This document shows, one piece after another, positions 24,801-39,800 of a stretch of 64,000 nucleotides of DNA. How positions within the stretch are numbered: the first letter of the stretch is position 1; each line of letters opens with the position of its first letter. This DNA comes from Alligator mississippiensis (lineage: Eukaryota; Chordata; Crocodylia; Alligatoridae). The stretch spans positions 37,121,832-37,185,831 of the forward strand of contig NC_081830.1 in the NCBI RefSeq assembly GCF_030867095.1. Direction: 5' to 3'. The translations under genes were made by a program, and so were the position numbers. The notes below the pieces were generated by a model that was not told where the DNA came from, did not search any database, and worked only from the letters and a program-made list of their open reading frames with translations.

Positions 24801-27800
24801 CCCAATTGCTTCTGTATCGCACACAGCACTCAGATACTGACAGGGTGGGAGCAGGCCAATTTATTTGTTTCAGTTTATAAAACCACACCAGCTTTGCTCA
24901 GAAGGGACAAATTCAGCACTTACTTGAGCACTTGTGCGACTGTATTTGGTCCATACCACTGACCGATTGATTTGCCCTCTCCAACTCCCATCTGGGCTGT
25001 AGCAGGGAAACAAAACCAAGTCAGTCAGTGAGTGATTCCACACCTTCCTCCTGTTGTCAGAATGCAGCATCATTAGATGCATTTACTAGGAACAGTTATA
25101 ACTTGGGAACACTTTGGGGTCATCCTGGGGTGTGAAGAGTAGAATACCTTGTGCGACTCAGTGGTCCCTCTAGTCAACCAAAGTCATACTGATAGGCCTC
25201 CAAAAGGAGTCTCAGATATCCTGTGTTGCGGTAGAGATGGGAGGATACAGCCAGATCCTCAGGAGTCAGTAAGGGGACAAAAGGGAAGAGGCCAAGATGC
25301 CTCATAGGAAACACTATGTAAAAGCAATCCTGTTTATGCAGCACAGTTCCCTATTTCTAGAGGTGCCAAGTAGTCACTCTTCTCAGTAACTGGAAATAGG
25401 TGCTCATCACCTCCCAGTCAAGCCTGCTGTATTTCTGCCCTTTGCTTTTCCTCCAAAAACAGGATCTTTGTGGAATGTGTGTGCTGGTCCTGCCTATTTC
25501 TCTACCAATCATCTGATCAGCAAGATCCTACTTAGCTGCTGCAGACAGAACCGTGTCACCACACTCTCTTGCGCAAGAATTTTCACCCCAGGCTATGTGA
25601 AGCGAGAGACAGAAAGAACAAGGGAGACAATGCTTAAATTAGAAGAAAAGTTGCATTGGATAGACACTGTTTTCATGCTTCTGCTGTACTTCCTAAAATC
25701 CCTTACAAGTCTTGAGTAGTTTTTAGACAATGTCATTCACAATGGGCAACACAAATACTTACAAGCTGACTGCAGTCATTAGCAAGGTATTATTATTATT
25801 GTTGCACTACTAAAATAGACCTGAAAAACCAGTTATTGCTCTTTCAAATTTATGGAAACCCAAGACAAGACACTCCCATGTGCTTATTAATATCCTCTTA
25901 CCTATCTGATGGATGGAGTAGTAGCTGTCTTTTTTGTCGATGAAGGCATTAAGTACATTGAAATAGTTATCGGTCTGCTTCTTTCCTTTTATCCACCTCC
26001 AGTCTAAGAGAGACAGGGAAAAAAATGTTACTTACTAATAACTAGAGATTACCAGCTCTTTCAAGTTATCTCCTCCAGGTGTCACTGCTAATAAGACTTC
26101 CAGGAGAACAGGCAGCCAGGGGTCTTATTACCAGGGGTGAGAGAATTTAACAGGGACAGAGGGATGGCATCCAGGGAGAAAGAATACTAGACAGTAATAG
26201 TCTTGTACACACACCCATCTCATAACCGGAGACTGGCCCTGGAACTTCTGGTGCTCAGGTGACCATTGATATGGGACACTTGGTATGGGAAAAACAGGCT
26301 GCCAGCACCATAGATGTACACCCTGCCAATCAAAAGGCAATCAACAGCAGCCAAATTATTACAGGGATCCAGCTGGCAAGAGGAGTCGCTTCTAAAATAG
26401 ACATGTAGGGAAAGAACAATTCGCTAGGATGCCTGAGGTATCTTGACAGAAAGTTAACGCTGAAATTAGAACAGGACCCTATCATTTAAATCAGTGAAAA
26501 GGGATTACTACTTCACCCAAGAGAGGCTTGGGGCTCTCTCAGCTAAGCCTTTTAAGGGCCCCACCAAACAAGGAATGGGGTTCTGTTCATCATCTTAGAG
26601 ACAGGGATGAGGCCTTGCCATAACTTAGACAAGTTCAGCAAACAAAATGTCTTGACATTGAGCAGTCCCTCTGAGAGGCTGCTGTGGCAGAAAATCCAGA
26701 TGCTAGGGTGCCCTATTCCCCTGCCCAACAGTTACAAAGGGAAAACAAGCAGTGATTTTGGCACAGAGGAATTTAAAGGCATTTTTGCTTATTAGCACAG
26801 CCCTTGCCAGTTGTGAACACATTCGCACCCCCAACCCTCACTTAAAATAAATTTCTTCATGTAGATTTTGACAAGGAATAGCTAGCAAGAATAAGTGGGA
26901 ATGTCTCTAACAGGGCTGCTCCACCATCTTGCCCTTTTGTGGAGAGGGTCCAGGTTAAAAAATTGAATGGAGCCCATAGCAATACCAGTTTGTGCCCTAA
27001 TAATAGCCTACGATTCAGAATCACATGGCTCTGGACATCTCTCTTGGTGGCTCATTGGTTTACCTCTGCCTAAATGCCTGCAGACCAAAGCCTGAGCAAA
27101 GATCATCTGACCACACCTCAACATGCAGCCCCAACCAGTATCAGACGTAGGACCTGTTCCACCTGCAGCCAAGAAGAAATGAGAGAACAAAGGATTATTT
27201 AAGGGTCGGACCAGCTATTTAGTCACAGTACACTGTAATGGCAACAGAAGGAGAGAGGAAATTGGAGCTCTGTGTCAGCAGAGGCAGCAGGTTCAGTCAG
27301 GTTGGGGGACAGTGCTTGGACAATAGTGTCTCTATCCTTCCCTGCTTTTACCAGAAGTTCTGGCAGCAGCCAGCAGCTACCCCACAACCTACCAGAGGAT
27401 GTATACATCTGTGTGATTCTACCAGCTGCACATGACACCACTGCAACAGCTGTGTCAAAATGAGAAGTGCATCCTGTGAAAGCAATAGGTGCTGAAGGGG
27501 CTTCAACTACAACAGGGGCAAGACAGACTACACCTGTCTTCTGCCAGCCACTGAGGCTGGCAGAAGCCTTTCTCCTATGAGAGGTGCCATGACTGGTGGG
27601 AGAGGGGAAGGGGATGGAGGATCTGCTGTTACAGAGGAGCTTTGATAGTTGATGCTGTCTCACAGAACACTGCAATGTAGATGAGGCCAGTGACCTACCT
27701 CTCTTAGGTGGTGTTCCTGAAGAACAGAGACACCCAAGATAAATCTAGCCCATCCCACCACGGAAAATAAGAGCCAGGCACTCCCAGAAAAAGAGAGGTG

Positions 27801-30800
27801 TCTCTCATGTCAACATACAGCCAGCTCAGGCCTGGTTCACACTACATAGTCCTGCTGGCAGAACTCAGGTTCTGCTGGCAAAATCAAGAAAACATCTAAA
27901 CACACGTCCCCCAGGGTGCCAGAGCCCCTTCTTCCTGCTGATACAGCAACACCTACTCTGTAAGTGACCTCGGGTTTCTGCCACCAAGGGAAAGATGCCA
28001 GAGGAAATGTGAAATGCACCTGTGCTTTCTGCTGGGAGCTGTGGCCTAAGAGCTGGTACCTCCCAAGATGCAATTTGTGCCTTGCCAGCACAGCTGCTGT
28101 AGTGGAGCTGCTCTCTGGCTGCAGATGTCTATTAGCAGAATGTAGACAACAGCTAACATGATTTTAAAACATGTCAAGCTAGGTCTACATTAAGTATCCA
28201 GGGGTGTTTCAAATCCCATTGGCTTGCTCTAAAGTGGCAGACAACAATTCTACACCTTTGCATCCAGTCAAAAGTTCCAAATGTGTAAGAAGCTATAATT
28301 ATAAGTGCACAAAGAACTTCTCCACTGGTAGAACAAACACTTAAAATTTAATTTATGCGTGGTCTGCCCCCTTCTAATGTAAAGAGAGAGATCAGGGAGA
28401 ATTGTCTCTTTCTACAATCTCACAGTCATCCTGACGAAGTGTAGCTATGAGAACTAACCTTGGGATTTCTCTCCATACCCCATTCCTATAGTTCTCACTG
28501 CTGTGTATTGTCCAATAATAGAAGATAACTGCATGGAAAATGCACTCCATAATGTCCTTATTACATTTCCAGCTTTTGTCTGTTTGATTTGGTTTCAGTC
28601 CAATAAAGGTCATTAATAAATACTGTTTTACTTTAAGTTATGTAGGACTGACTTCATTTTGAGGGTAAGCACAAAAACTGGGGAGGCTCTAGATGTTTCT
28701 CATGCTTTTTGAAACCTATTGCATCTACAGTTGCATCATATCCAAGAAAAACAAATTTAAGATGCATCGAGTACAAAATATATTGTCTCCTATAATGTCA
28801 TTCTTGTGTATTTTGAGCTGTGACTGAAAATAATCCAATACCATGTGTGCAGGGATTGATAGATTTTAAAGAGAAAAAAACTGATCAAATTACTGGAAGG
28901 ATTTTAAATAGTTTCTCTTAGATCACTTGCAAAAATTAATTCCCACTACCTGCTTTATGGGTCGAAATCTGGATTACCACTTTAGAGCAACATTGAAAGC
29001 TTCTTCCACAAAGAAGAAGATCAGAAGACCAACCTGGTCTTGTCCTGGCCATTTAGATTGATTCAAACTGTTAAGAAATGCTTAAGCACATGTAGGATGT
29101 GGTCTCATTTTTTGAGTCCACTTTTGTTTTTAATACTTCCTAAGTCTTCTAGAGCTTTTAGAACATGAGATTATCCTGTAGATGCCAAATAAATTTAGCT
29201 TGCTGGCCCACTAATAACTACAAGTCCAGCAACTTTATACAACCTTCTTGGTGCATAGATTTTGGGTCTCTCAGCTCATCATTGGCTGTTTGTGATCCCA
29301 GAGGAAGGGAAAAACAAGTACAGTTAAATATTTTTTAAAATATCATGCAGGAAGATTAGGAACAGAAGTGGAACATTTTAAACATTGTTTCCACACAGAA
29401 AGGGATCCAATGTCATCCTGCATAGCAAAGGTAAGCTAGTTTCAGATATTCCCTAGTGCCCCCTAGAAACCTGCCTTATATTTAGAACATCAGTCAGACA
29501 AATTTGCACTAGACTATTGAGGTAGCCCCCTCTCATCCTCTTTGATCAACAGGATATGACCATGACATTAGGCCTTTAGAGTGTCTAAGAGCAGCAAATG
29601 AACAAAGATTTTAAAGGACTTGATCCTTCTTTCCTGATGGTTTTCCCAATCACTACTCCCCTCCCCCCAGACAAAGAGTAATGTCATACTGTGAAATAGC
29701 AGAAAGCTTTTTCAGAATCCATATTGTAGCTGAAAATCTCAGGGAGTCCAACATTTTCTCTAGACTGCAAAAATGGAAGTGACAAGAAAATTACAAGACA
29801 GCCAACAGCAGGAGGAAAATTTCAAAGGAAATCCCTCAAAAAGAAAGCTGGGGTTATTTGGCAGTCCCCAATTTCCCAGCTTTTTGAGCACCTCTCTGTT
29901 GTACTGTGAGATCTCCAACTCCATTGTTGCTACTCCTGCACCTTCAGTCTACAAATGTGGAACTGAGGTCAAGAGAAGATAAGTGACTTGCCTAAGGTCA
30001 CCTAGGGAGTCTGGACAGAAGGCTCAAATTCACTTCCATGTTCCCAGTCCCAATGTAACCCCCTCCCCGAATCCAGATGCACAGAATCAGCTATTGTCAA
30101 AAAAAGACCCTTTTGTACACCAGAAGCAACAGAGTACTAACAAAAACCCAAAAACCAGTGCTGCAGGCAGGGAATTTGACAGATTTTCTCTTCCTACATT
30201 GGACCTTATTACTTCAACACTGCTCTTTGACTTTGTTGTCCAGACACTACAGAGTCTCCAGGTCTCTCCCAACCTGGTGTTCTCTCAAAGCAACTGTGTA
30301 TTCCACTGCTACTACATCAACCTCCAATTAACATGCTTGCTTCAGATGGAAGTACACCATAAATGCATTCCTGATTCAAGTATCCAGGTTGTAGCCATAT
30401 TGGTCTAGAGGAAAAGGCAACCAGAACTCATAGTAGAGATATTTTTTATTAGACCAACACGATTTTTGCAAAAAATATTCCTTTAATTGCAAGCTTTTGG
30501 GCACAAACACCCTTCTCATCAGGCATTGGAGAAAGGATTATGAACTGACTGCCCAGAGGAGTTTTCCATCTATTGACTGCTCTGTGAAATCCTATGAAAT
30601 GTGAACTTTCACCTCTACCCAGAAGAACTTTTACAATCCTTTCTCCAATGCCTGATAAAGGGTGTTTGTGCCCAAAAGCTTGCAATTAAAGGAATCTTGT
30701 TGGTCTTAAAAAAAAAATATATATATATATATATATCCTCTCTACTACGAATCCTGATAGCCTTTTCTGAGTCAAAGTTTATTGAAGTCTATGGAAGGCT

Positions 30801-33800
30801 CCCACAGGATGAGCGCCCATGAAGCAAACCAGCCCCCTTTACAGCATAGATTTGCTTTCTTGACTGAGCCCGTGCAACTTACCAATGGCAGGAAAGTTCT
30901 TTCTGTACGTGAACCAGAGCCGAGAGGTCACATCCAACAGGATCTCTTCTTTCTCTGAAGGATTTTGAAAAGAACGTACATAACATTTCTGAGAAAGGCA
31001 CTGCACGCTTTCTGAAATCCCTCATGCCCAGCTGCTTTGACTTAGATGTACTAGCTGTGACAACACTGATGCTCATTCAGGGCCTGACCTGTCAGAACAG
31101 GATGATTCTGCTAGGGTTGGACCAGTCAAAGGTCTGGTCTGCAGATGGCAGATGATTAGGGTAGGAAAGAAAACACTGGGTTGGGGAAATAAACTTGGGC
31201 CTTGTGTGGAGAAAGTCATTTTGACTACCTCATTCTCTCCTCTTTTCCACCAACAGATCTTTCACCTGCTTTTAAAGTCCTGGCATATACTTCTGAAAGG
31301 CCCCCAACTTTCTCCAGAACCACAAGAGGAAGGGCTGGAGGTGACCAGGCAGGACTCTACAGCAAAGAACCAAAGGAGCTGGGGCCACCATGAACAAGCA
31401 GACATGCAGCAGAAGCTGTCTGCTACTTTAAAAAGCTGGGATCACCTCAGAGCCCTACATCAGCAGTTAGTACAGCCTTCCTTGCAGCACCCAGTAAGCG
31501 AGCAGCATGTGAGTGAAGTACCTGGAAATACGCTGTACTTTCTCCCCAGTATCCAGACAGGCTCTTTGGTGTCAGGGAAGTCTTCATACTCGAACCTGAG
31601 AGTATCATAGGTGAGAGTGGCTGGTGAGAAACAGAAAACATAGAAATCATACACTCCTTCTGGTTGGGTGGGCTGTTTCACTTTAAGTTGTGTCAGAAAT
31701 CATAGCACAGGCTAGATCACTTCAGAGGGTCAGTGACACCAGCACGCACATGTGTGAACATCTGCTGCGGGTCTGGCAGGGGCTTGATGGATCCTACTGC
31801 AATAGGGCAGCCAACATGCTACGGGACACTGGCGTGTTGACAGGGAATCAAAACACAGTGCTGCAAGCCTCTGAGAGTGGCCAGAACTGGCTGCTTCAGA
31901 GAAAGGTGCAAGGAGCCCACAGTAGACAGACGTGGCAAAAAAATGCCTCCTAATGCCAGTCTCATACCGTTCTCTACGGGTATGCCTACATCACGTACCT
32001 GGGGGATGCTCCCAACATTCCTTCTGTCCCCTGGCTTGCACATGCCAAACCCAGATACAAGGTAGCAAAGCCAATTTGGGGGCCACCTTCTGCACCTCAG
32101 GCTCTGGTGTTTTAGAACAGCTGATGGGGACAACCCCGAAGCATCTTCACCACCGCATGTCCAGGCCAGGCACATGCAAAAAAGAGCAGGAGGGACAGTG
32201 TGCCTGGAAACATCGTACCCAGGACTCAGAGACACCGCAGACATATCTGAAGTCAGAGATGGACCGAAGCCAAAGTTTCAATAGAAACAACAACTCTGGA
32301 AGGGTACTGACAACAACTCTGGGCAAGTCCTTTCTTTCCAGAAAACAGGGTTGTCTTTCAGTGGTGCAGGGAAGATTAAATCTAACATAGATACCAAGTG
32401 GGGTTCTGCAAACTGTCCCTTCAGTAGCAGTCTTTACTTGAAAATAAAGCCCACAGCTTGGGAAACAGTGAGATGATGTCCTTCACCTCCATCACACCAG
32501 AAGGCAGGTGAAACAGAGGGAGCTATGCTGAAACATCCAATTCAAAGGCTGCGAGCTTGCATGCTCTCTGTTCTACTAGCTTCCTGTAAAACATGACCTT
32601 GACCCCTGCTTAAATACTTGTCTTTTCTTATGCAACTCTCCAGCACTGATTGCTCCACTACAGAAGGATCCTACAGCAGAGCTTCTTGATCAGGATGCGT
32701 TGGAGCCCCAGCCCTTCAGGCACAAGTGAGAAAGCAAACCTGAAACATCAGGCAGAGGCAACCCTGTTGTTTGTTCAGCAGCCCTGATGTTTTAGTGGAA
32801 ACAGGGGCTCCCCAGGGAATCCATGAGCTGAGCCCCAAGGAAAATAAGAAATAATGGCCACAAGCTAGCAGAGAGTAGATTTAGACTGGACATTAGGAAG
32901 AACTTCTTCACAGTTAGAGTGGCCAAAGTCTGGAATGGGCTCCCAAGGGAGGTGGTGCTCTCCCCTACCCTGGGGGTCTTCAAGAGGAGGTTAGATAAGC
33001 ATCTAGCTGGGGTCATCTAGACCCAGCACTCTTTCCTGCCTATGCAGGGGGTCGGACTTGATGATCTATTGAGGTCCCTTCCGGCCCTAACATCTATGAA
33101 TATATGAATCTATGAAAAAGGTCCTTACAAAGAGTGCCAGGAGATTCAGTTCCAATCACATCTTACTCTACAGCTTATCACACTGAAATGGCTTCGCTCA
33201 GTTCTGCCAGACAGGAGAGATCTCCTCAAGGGCTACTCTAGCTAAAACAATATTTAATAAATACCAAGTGCCATGTTTGACATGACTGGCACCACACACT
33301 GCCTGCTCCATTCCTCATTGTCACTGTCTATGCCACTAACCTTGCCTGCCTGGTACAAATCAGTAGCAACTCTTCTATACCACAGAGACCTCAGTATTTG
33401 CCTTTCTAATCTCACAAGTAGACTCAAGTGAAAACAGCTGTTCTTTACTCCTATAGATTGATGTTTATCACCACTTAATTTTGCCTTGTAAAGTGTTAAC
33501 ACCTGAAAAGCCTGGGCACTCCATACATTCTTCACCCTATAGCTCACGGTGCCAGCCACAGCACTGAAGAGAATTGTGAAGTCTATCCTCCCTCCCTCCC
33601 TCCTTCCAGCATGAACCGCTATTATGCTCAGAAAGACAAGATGCTCTTGGCAACGACATCCTGCAGGGGCTATTCGCCTCAACACGCTACTCTGGAATAT
33701 TGTGGCCTGATTGCCAAATTTTAGCAGCAAGCAGCATGGAGTTCAGGTGAACTGAGTAAAGGGATCCTGTCTGTCACTAATGGCAGACAGGTTCTTGGAC

Positions 33801-36800
33801 CAATTCTGAATGAAGCTTGCCCACCTACATTATACTACATTGTGCTTCTAGAAGAGCTACATGCACTCCATAACCAATACACACCTGTGGGCACATGGAT
33901 GCAGCTCAGCCAGTAGATGGCAGCTCTGCTAGCAGAGCTTCAGTTCTCTGGAGGAGCCAACATGATTCTGGTGGCAAAAAAAGTCTCTTCCTGCCAACTG
34001 AGCCACATCTACACCAAGGCAACTCAGCTGTTGTGGTCAAAGCAGCAGCAGCCCCTGGCCATGGCCTTGGCTGGATCTAGGGAAAAGCAAGCAGACCCCT
34101 TTGCCAAGGCCCATCTACTCTGTGGCCCACACATTTGGGAGATTATTTCAGACAACTCGCCTTGTTCAGGATCAAGTAGGCCATGCTTCCTTGCTCACTT
34201 GTTACCATATGACTTTACCGTAAGAAGTACGATTATTCAGGTGGCAAAATATTAGGGAAGTAACATATTTTTAGCTCTCCGATACAATTTAGCAGTAGGG
34301 ACAAGAATATAAGCCAGTACTAGGTACCAACCAGGTCTCCAACAACCACCGTGGATACAGAGATGACACTTATGCAAATTCATTCAGTTTAGCTTCTTTC
34401 ACATCCTGCTTCTTACTACAGCCAATCGATAATTCTGTAATCAGGCAAATGCAGGTATCCTGAAGTGCTGGTTTGGCCAGAGATGCTATTTTTGGCAGAT
34501 TTTCCCATTTTTCTCTTCTGCATGGCCCTTCTACTGCTCCCCAAGCCATCAAAAAGGTCATCCTTTTGGACAAAATTTTGCAACTTTACTCTCAACCTAA
34601 AGGTGGATTCCTTATTCAGTTTTAGAAAATCCTGTGCAATCAAATGAGATAGATGGCCTCAACTGAAAAAAAATCTCAGAGAAACTTTTCATGCCTGCTC
34701 TAATGCTCCCGATGACCAAAAAACAGCTTAATTCCAGCTTTCCAAACTTGTCAAAGATTGAACCCCTAATGAAGAAAATTATCTGAATTAGGTTCAAATA
34801 AGTATGGCTTAAAGAAGGGGCCCAAACCTGTACCATACATGACTCTCCACTTCCTGTCTCCTCCCACGTCCTCCATTCAGCACAGCTGAAATACACATTC
34901 CCCTCCACCCCTGCTCCCAGGATCTCAAACATGGCATGAACTGAATGTACACTGGTTTTGAGATAGATAAGTTCAGCTTTGCCTACTGATGTTCTGCAAA
35001 CAACCTGCAAACTGGCCAGCCACAGCTCCCTGGCCCCACACCTCCCCACCAGTGCCTACTTGACTGCTCAATCAATAGATGATCCATTCAGTTCAAATTT
35101 CATGTGCTCTGCAACTTCTCATTTCACAGGGTACCATGCCTCACAGCCTATGTGCTTGGGAAGAGGCAGCCTAAGGAGTAGGTCTACTAGAAAGAGCTGC
35201 TGGGCTCTTTCCAATCCAATGACAGCTGCCACAAGAAGAGGCTAAGCTGGCTTGCTGGAATCCCTAGCTGCCTGCTTGACATGCTAGGTCAGGGGTGGGC
35301 AATTATTTGGGCCTGGGGGCCACATAGGGAGTTCTGATGAATTGTCACAAGCTGGGTCAGCACCCACCCCTCCACAACAACTCACCAAAACTCCCTACTT
35401 GGGACAAGGCCATGGGCAGGCAAGCAGCATTTGGAAGTGGAAGAGGTGGGCAAGGCTGGGATCATGGCATGGGGTTGCAGGGCAACAACAACGCAGGGCT
35501 GGGGCCTGGGACAGAGCCACGATCTGCTGCCCATATGCCCCGTGACAGAGATGCGTTGTGTGGGCAGGGACCTGCCTGCCACTCGGCTGCCTGCAGGTGC
35601 CTGCTCATTGTGCCAGGCAGGCAGAGTGGGTGGAAGGCAGCTGGGAGCTGGAGCCAGAGCCTTGTGCACTGTGGCAGGAGCCGCCCAGATGAAGCTTCCT
35701 CCCTGGCCTAGCGACACAGCAAGGACAGGAGCAGAAGGAGCTGCTGCTGGAGATGAGAGGAGCTGACCAACCCCTAAGTGGCTGCAGCTGCATTGCGAAC
35801 AGCCCAGTGGTAAGCTGTGCGTGCTGGCCAGGACCGGGGCTGGGGCAAGGGCCAGGAAAATACGGCATGGACAGAAGTACAGCACTGGCTACCCAGGGTG
35901 GGGCTCGGCCCCAGGTGGAGTGCCACAGGCCAGATCCAATTGATTGGCAGGCACCCTCTACAAGCTGGACCCCATCAGTCGACAGGCCGGATCCAGCCCA
36001 TGGGCCATATTCTGCCCACCCATGTTACGTGCTCAGAAACTCCATAGCACACAACATTTAAATACGCTGGGCCAGATCCCGCTTCACCCATTCAATGCCT
36101 AAGTGGACTTAGGCTCCTCAAAGCAATCCTATTCTACCCTGCTCAAGCCCCTTAATGCATGAGATGAAAGGTCATGCTCTTCCTCATCCTCGCTGCTTTT
36201 TGTGACAGTCTTAGATCCAGGAGGACAGCATGTTACCGGAAAAGCCACACTACGTTTTTCAGGGTGGAACAGGACCATACTTAGGTGCCATTCTCATCTG
36301 GTCAAAACTTTGGGATTTCCACCCATGTACTGAAATTCTCCAAACCTCACGTATGTCCAACCAGGAAGGTTTTGGCAGCATGAGCAAAGCAGCTCAGCTA
36401 TTTTTGAGGGTGAGTGCACGCATGTACTGGCCCCATCATAAAAGTGATGCTGGCAATGGTTTCCTTGAAAGCCCTAGAGTCAAAACAGCTGGAAATAAAG
36501 AGCAGAAAAATTCAGCAGGCAGAAACATAAGAGTCTGTGGTTTCTCAGCTAAGATTTGGCAGAGTTACGAGGCTTCCCTGAAGGCAGCGTTTTGTACTAT
36601 AAATCTGAAATATCTATATGTAACAATGATTTTTGAGAATAAGTAAGATGCACTGTGCAACACACTCATAGAAAGACAATGAAAAGCAGCCTACCTTCAG
36701 TCAGCACTAACACACAGGGCTTCCCTAATGTGCAGTTAAAAGGACTGAACATGCCCAGTACAAAGTCTTAGTCATAGAGAAGTTGGGCTGGTCACCTAGT

Positions 36801-39800
36801 TTAACCCCCTACCTAAGGCAGGGTCCTCCCGATCCAAACCATCCTATACAAATCCATTGTCTAACCTATCAGCAACACTACAGTCAACCCTGACAACCAC
36901 AAGCCATAACACCCTAATCTTTCACAGGTAAATCAGGGGGGCCATACCAGCTTGCATCCTGATGCTGTAAAGGTTGTTAATAAAAAGCTGTCTTTGATCC
37001 TACAAAGCGTACACCAAAGAGGGCAGGACTCCCTGGTCTCGCAGAGCCAGCTGCATTGAGGGGGCTAGTTTGAACCTTGCTTTAGGAAACTCACACATTT
37101 GTACAGCACACCACAGCTCTACAGAGCAACCTCTTGCCAAATAAACCCAGGTAAAGGAACCGCTTTGCTTTTCCAAACAGATCCAGGCCACACCTTAAAA
37201 TAAAGCTAGATTGAGAATGTTAAAGCCCTCTCCAGTGATGAAATGCTAGCATTGGACTGAGCATGCCACCTGTAGCTCCTCCCCCTCCTGCCTGATTCAA
37301 GAGTTGGTCTAATTAAGTGATAACATAGTATTTCTTAAATAATACAAGATACATCCTACAGGCTTGTGCAGTGCTCCATGAACAAGGCTTTGCTACAGTC
37401 AGTGAGCATTATATACAGAGGGGACCTCCGTTGTCAGGTTAGTTGGCATTCACAGAGCAATACTCAGTGGCCTGATATATATGCATTCAAGGTTGCATAA
37501 GAGCTGAGATACTGCATTAGCTGGAAAATAGCATGCAATTAACAAAACATGATTTTAAAGCACACAGGAACAGAGATAAAGTTGTGTGTAAAAGCTTAAC
37601 TCTTGTTTTCTATATTCTTCAGCTATTGGTCTTACAGTTACATATGGTGGTTCATATTTTTATCTGTGTGTCAGTGCATATTTATCACACACGCACACAA
37701 AGAGGCAGTTAATCACAGCACAGGAACCAGATCCAGGGATTTCCTGCCTTGCTTATATCAAACAGCCACCACTGCACTAAATGTAAGAACTTCCCCTCTT
37801 ACACCTGTCAGTTGGAGCCTTATCAACCACCTTTAACTTTAGCTTTAGAAAGCAGAACAGCATGCTGCAGTACTTCCTCTCATGCTCCTGTCTATGTGAA
37901 TCCAGAAGTTAGAGAAGGATCAAAGCAGAGGTGGAGACTGTTCCAGGCCATTAGAGCTATCTTGTAGCTGTACTGTAGCAGTTTTCAGACTGTTGCTGAA
38001 ACTGTTTAAAAGCACTTCTCCCACTCAGGTTCATTTCAAACTACTCATGCCATTGGCCAACAAAAAATACTGAACAGGAGGGAAGGCATGAATAAATCAA
38101 GCAACAATCTCTCCATGTGAATGCAGGGGGGTGTCACTACAGAGACCTGCAAGGGCAGGCTGCCGGACAGTAAATGCACAAAAAGAGAGAAAAATTAAAC
38201 TCGTGACACCAATGAGGTAGTAACTGAAAAATGCTCAGTCAAAAATAACCAGTCAAAAAGCCTGGAACCTCTTCATTTTAAAAAGAGGGGGAACACTTGT
38301 TATTCTGCAAAAGCAGTGAATAAAATTAAACCCTTGTCTTGTTTGGGGCATAGAAATAGGCAGCCCCTGACTATCTAAAAATCTCAAAGGAACGGCCAGG
38401 AACTCAGATTAATCAGGGAAAAGAGTGCGCCAGAAGGTAGCTCCGTTCACTCCCAGGCCAGATCAGATCCCAGGTAAAATTGAAGGCTTCCTTCCCAAGA
38501 CTAACTGGCTCCCAAAGCTGCTGGAAGATAAGGTCAACAGGGTTCTTAAATTTTCAGACAATGCAAGACAGGAAAGCTGTAGGAGACCTAATCTTGTTTG
38601 GGATAAGGAAGGTTCAGCTGTCAGTTTCCACTATCTACCACATAAGGAAATCTTGTAACAAATAAGGCAAATGCTGAACCACTAGTACCCTTGGTCTGCT
38701 ATTCACTTCCCAGGCATTATTCTTGTCCGCCTGAATGCAGCAAGCATTGTGCTATGATGTGCAATAACATGCTAGTCAGGGAGTCCAGTTTGATAGCAAC
38801 AATTGCACAACTTCGAGAATGATACTAGCTCTGGAGGGGAAAATGAAAGCAGCGGTCCTTAGATCTAGGAGTTATGGGTCTAAAACGGAAAATAAGAGAT
38901 GCTGAGTATTCAGGAGAATGCTTATCAGTGCAGGATGGTGAGTCACTCAGTTCTGGGTCAATAACTCGCATCTGGGCAGCAGCTGGCAGTGATCAAACAG
39001 CAGAGCCACCAGCTCTCACTTGGCAGTAACACTTCACATCAGGGCTGCACCTCACTACCAGGGCAATGTGGAGAAAGCTCATGCAACCACTGTTCACATC
39101 CACATCTAAAATAGTCCAGCCAGAACCTCAGCAGCATAAAACCAGCCTAACATTTGCCAAAACACACAACAGATTGGATGGAAATGAACAAAAGGATAGA
39201 CTGCAAGGGCCAAACAAATGATTCCCTGAAGCAGCAAGGTAGCATTTTCTCATTAAGCCCATTACAAAGTCAACTAGGGGAAAAACTTTCCTAGAGTCTA
39301 TTAAAGCCAGGATACTCCACCATGCAGCATGCACCCAGCCAGACACACTGAGCTACAGGAAAAAGGACAGTGTCCTGTAAAACCAGAAAAAACTTCCTGC
39401 AGGTCGAGTTATGGATGATGAGCAAGCCGGTGCCAAATACTGAAACATCCTAGATAGGAGCAGGCCAGCAACCAGTCACCCTGCGAATGCCTCAGCCTGT
39501 TCCAAAGTGTCCTGGGCAGCCTGGGAGCAGGAACCTTGGGCTGTTTCAATGCAATGCGCTTTGCTGGCTTAAGGAGAGAGGTGAGCATCAAGTCTGCAGT
39601 GTGCCTAGGATTGTGGCCCCAGCATCCCCTGAGGACTCTGGGTGCAAAATGATGCACTCTCTCTTCTCTTCCTTCCTTCCTCCCTCCCCAAACCCATGTT
39701 TTCCTCACCACTTTTCAAGAGAAGATGCATGTCCTTTCCAAGGAAATACATGCATGGGGTAGGGGGAGACCACAGGTCTTCACACAGGCACCTTCCCTCC

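Larger units (their letters stand above)
27163..30882 (-). other. ATG4B: ATG4B intron 3
   Basis: This 3.7-kb intron holds a MIR copy (29950-30090), a Penelope-type hairpin (30378-30710) and an (AT)n run. The stretch 27828-28190 starts GGCCTGGTTCACACTAC and ends with GGTCTACATTAAG, hinting at a decayed DNA transposon, but this is too weak to call. Confidence 0.8.

Noticed and set aside
27828-28190. Possible DNA transposon with GGCCTGGTTCACAC and GGTCTACATTAA ends
   Set aside because: The ends are too diverged, and no target duplication or second copy in the window was found.
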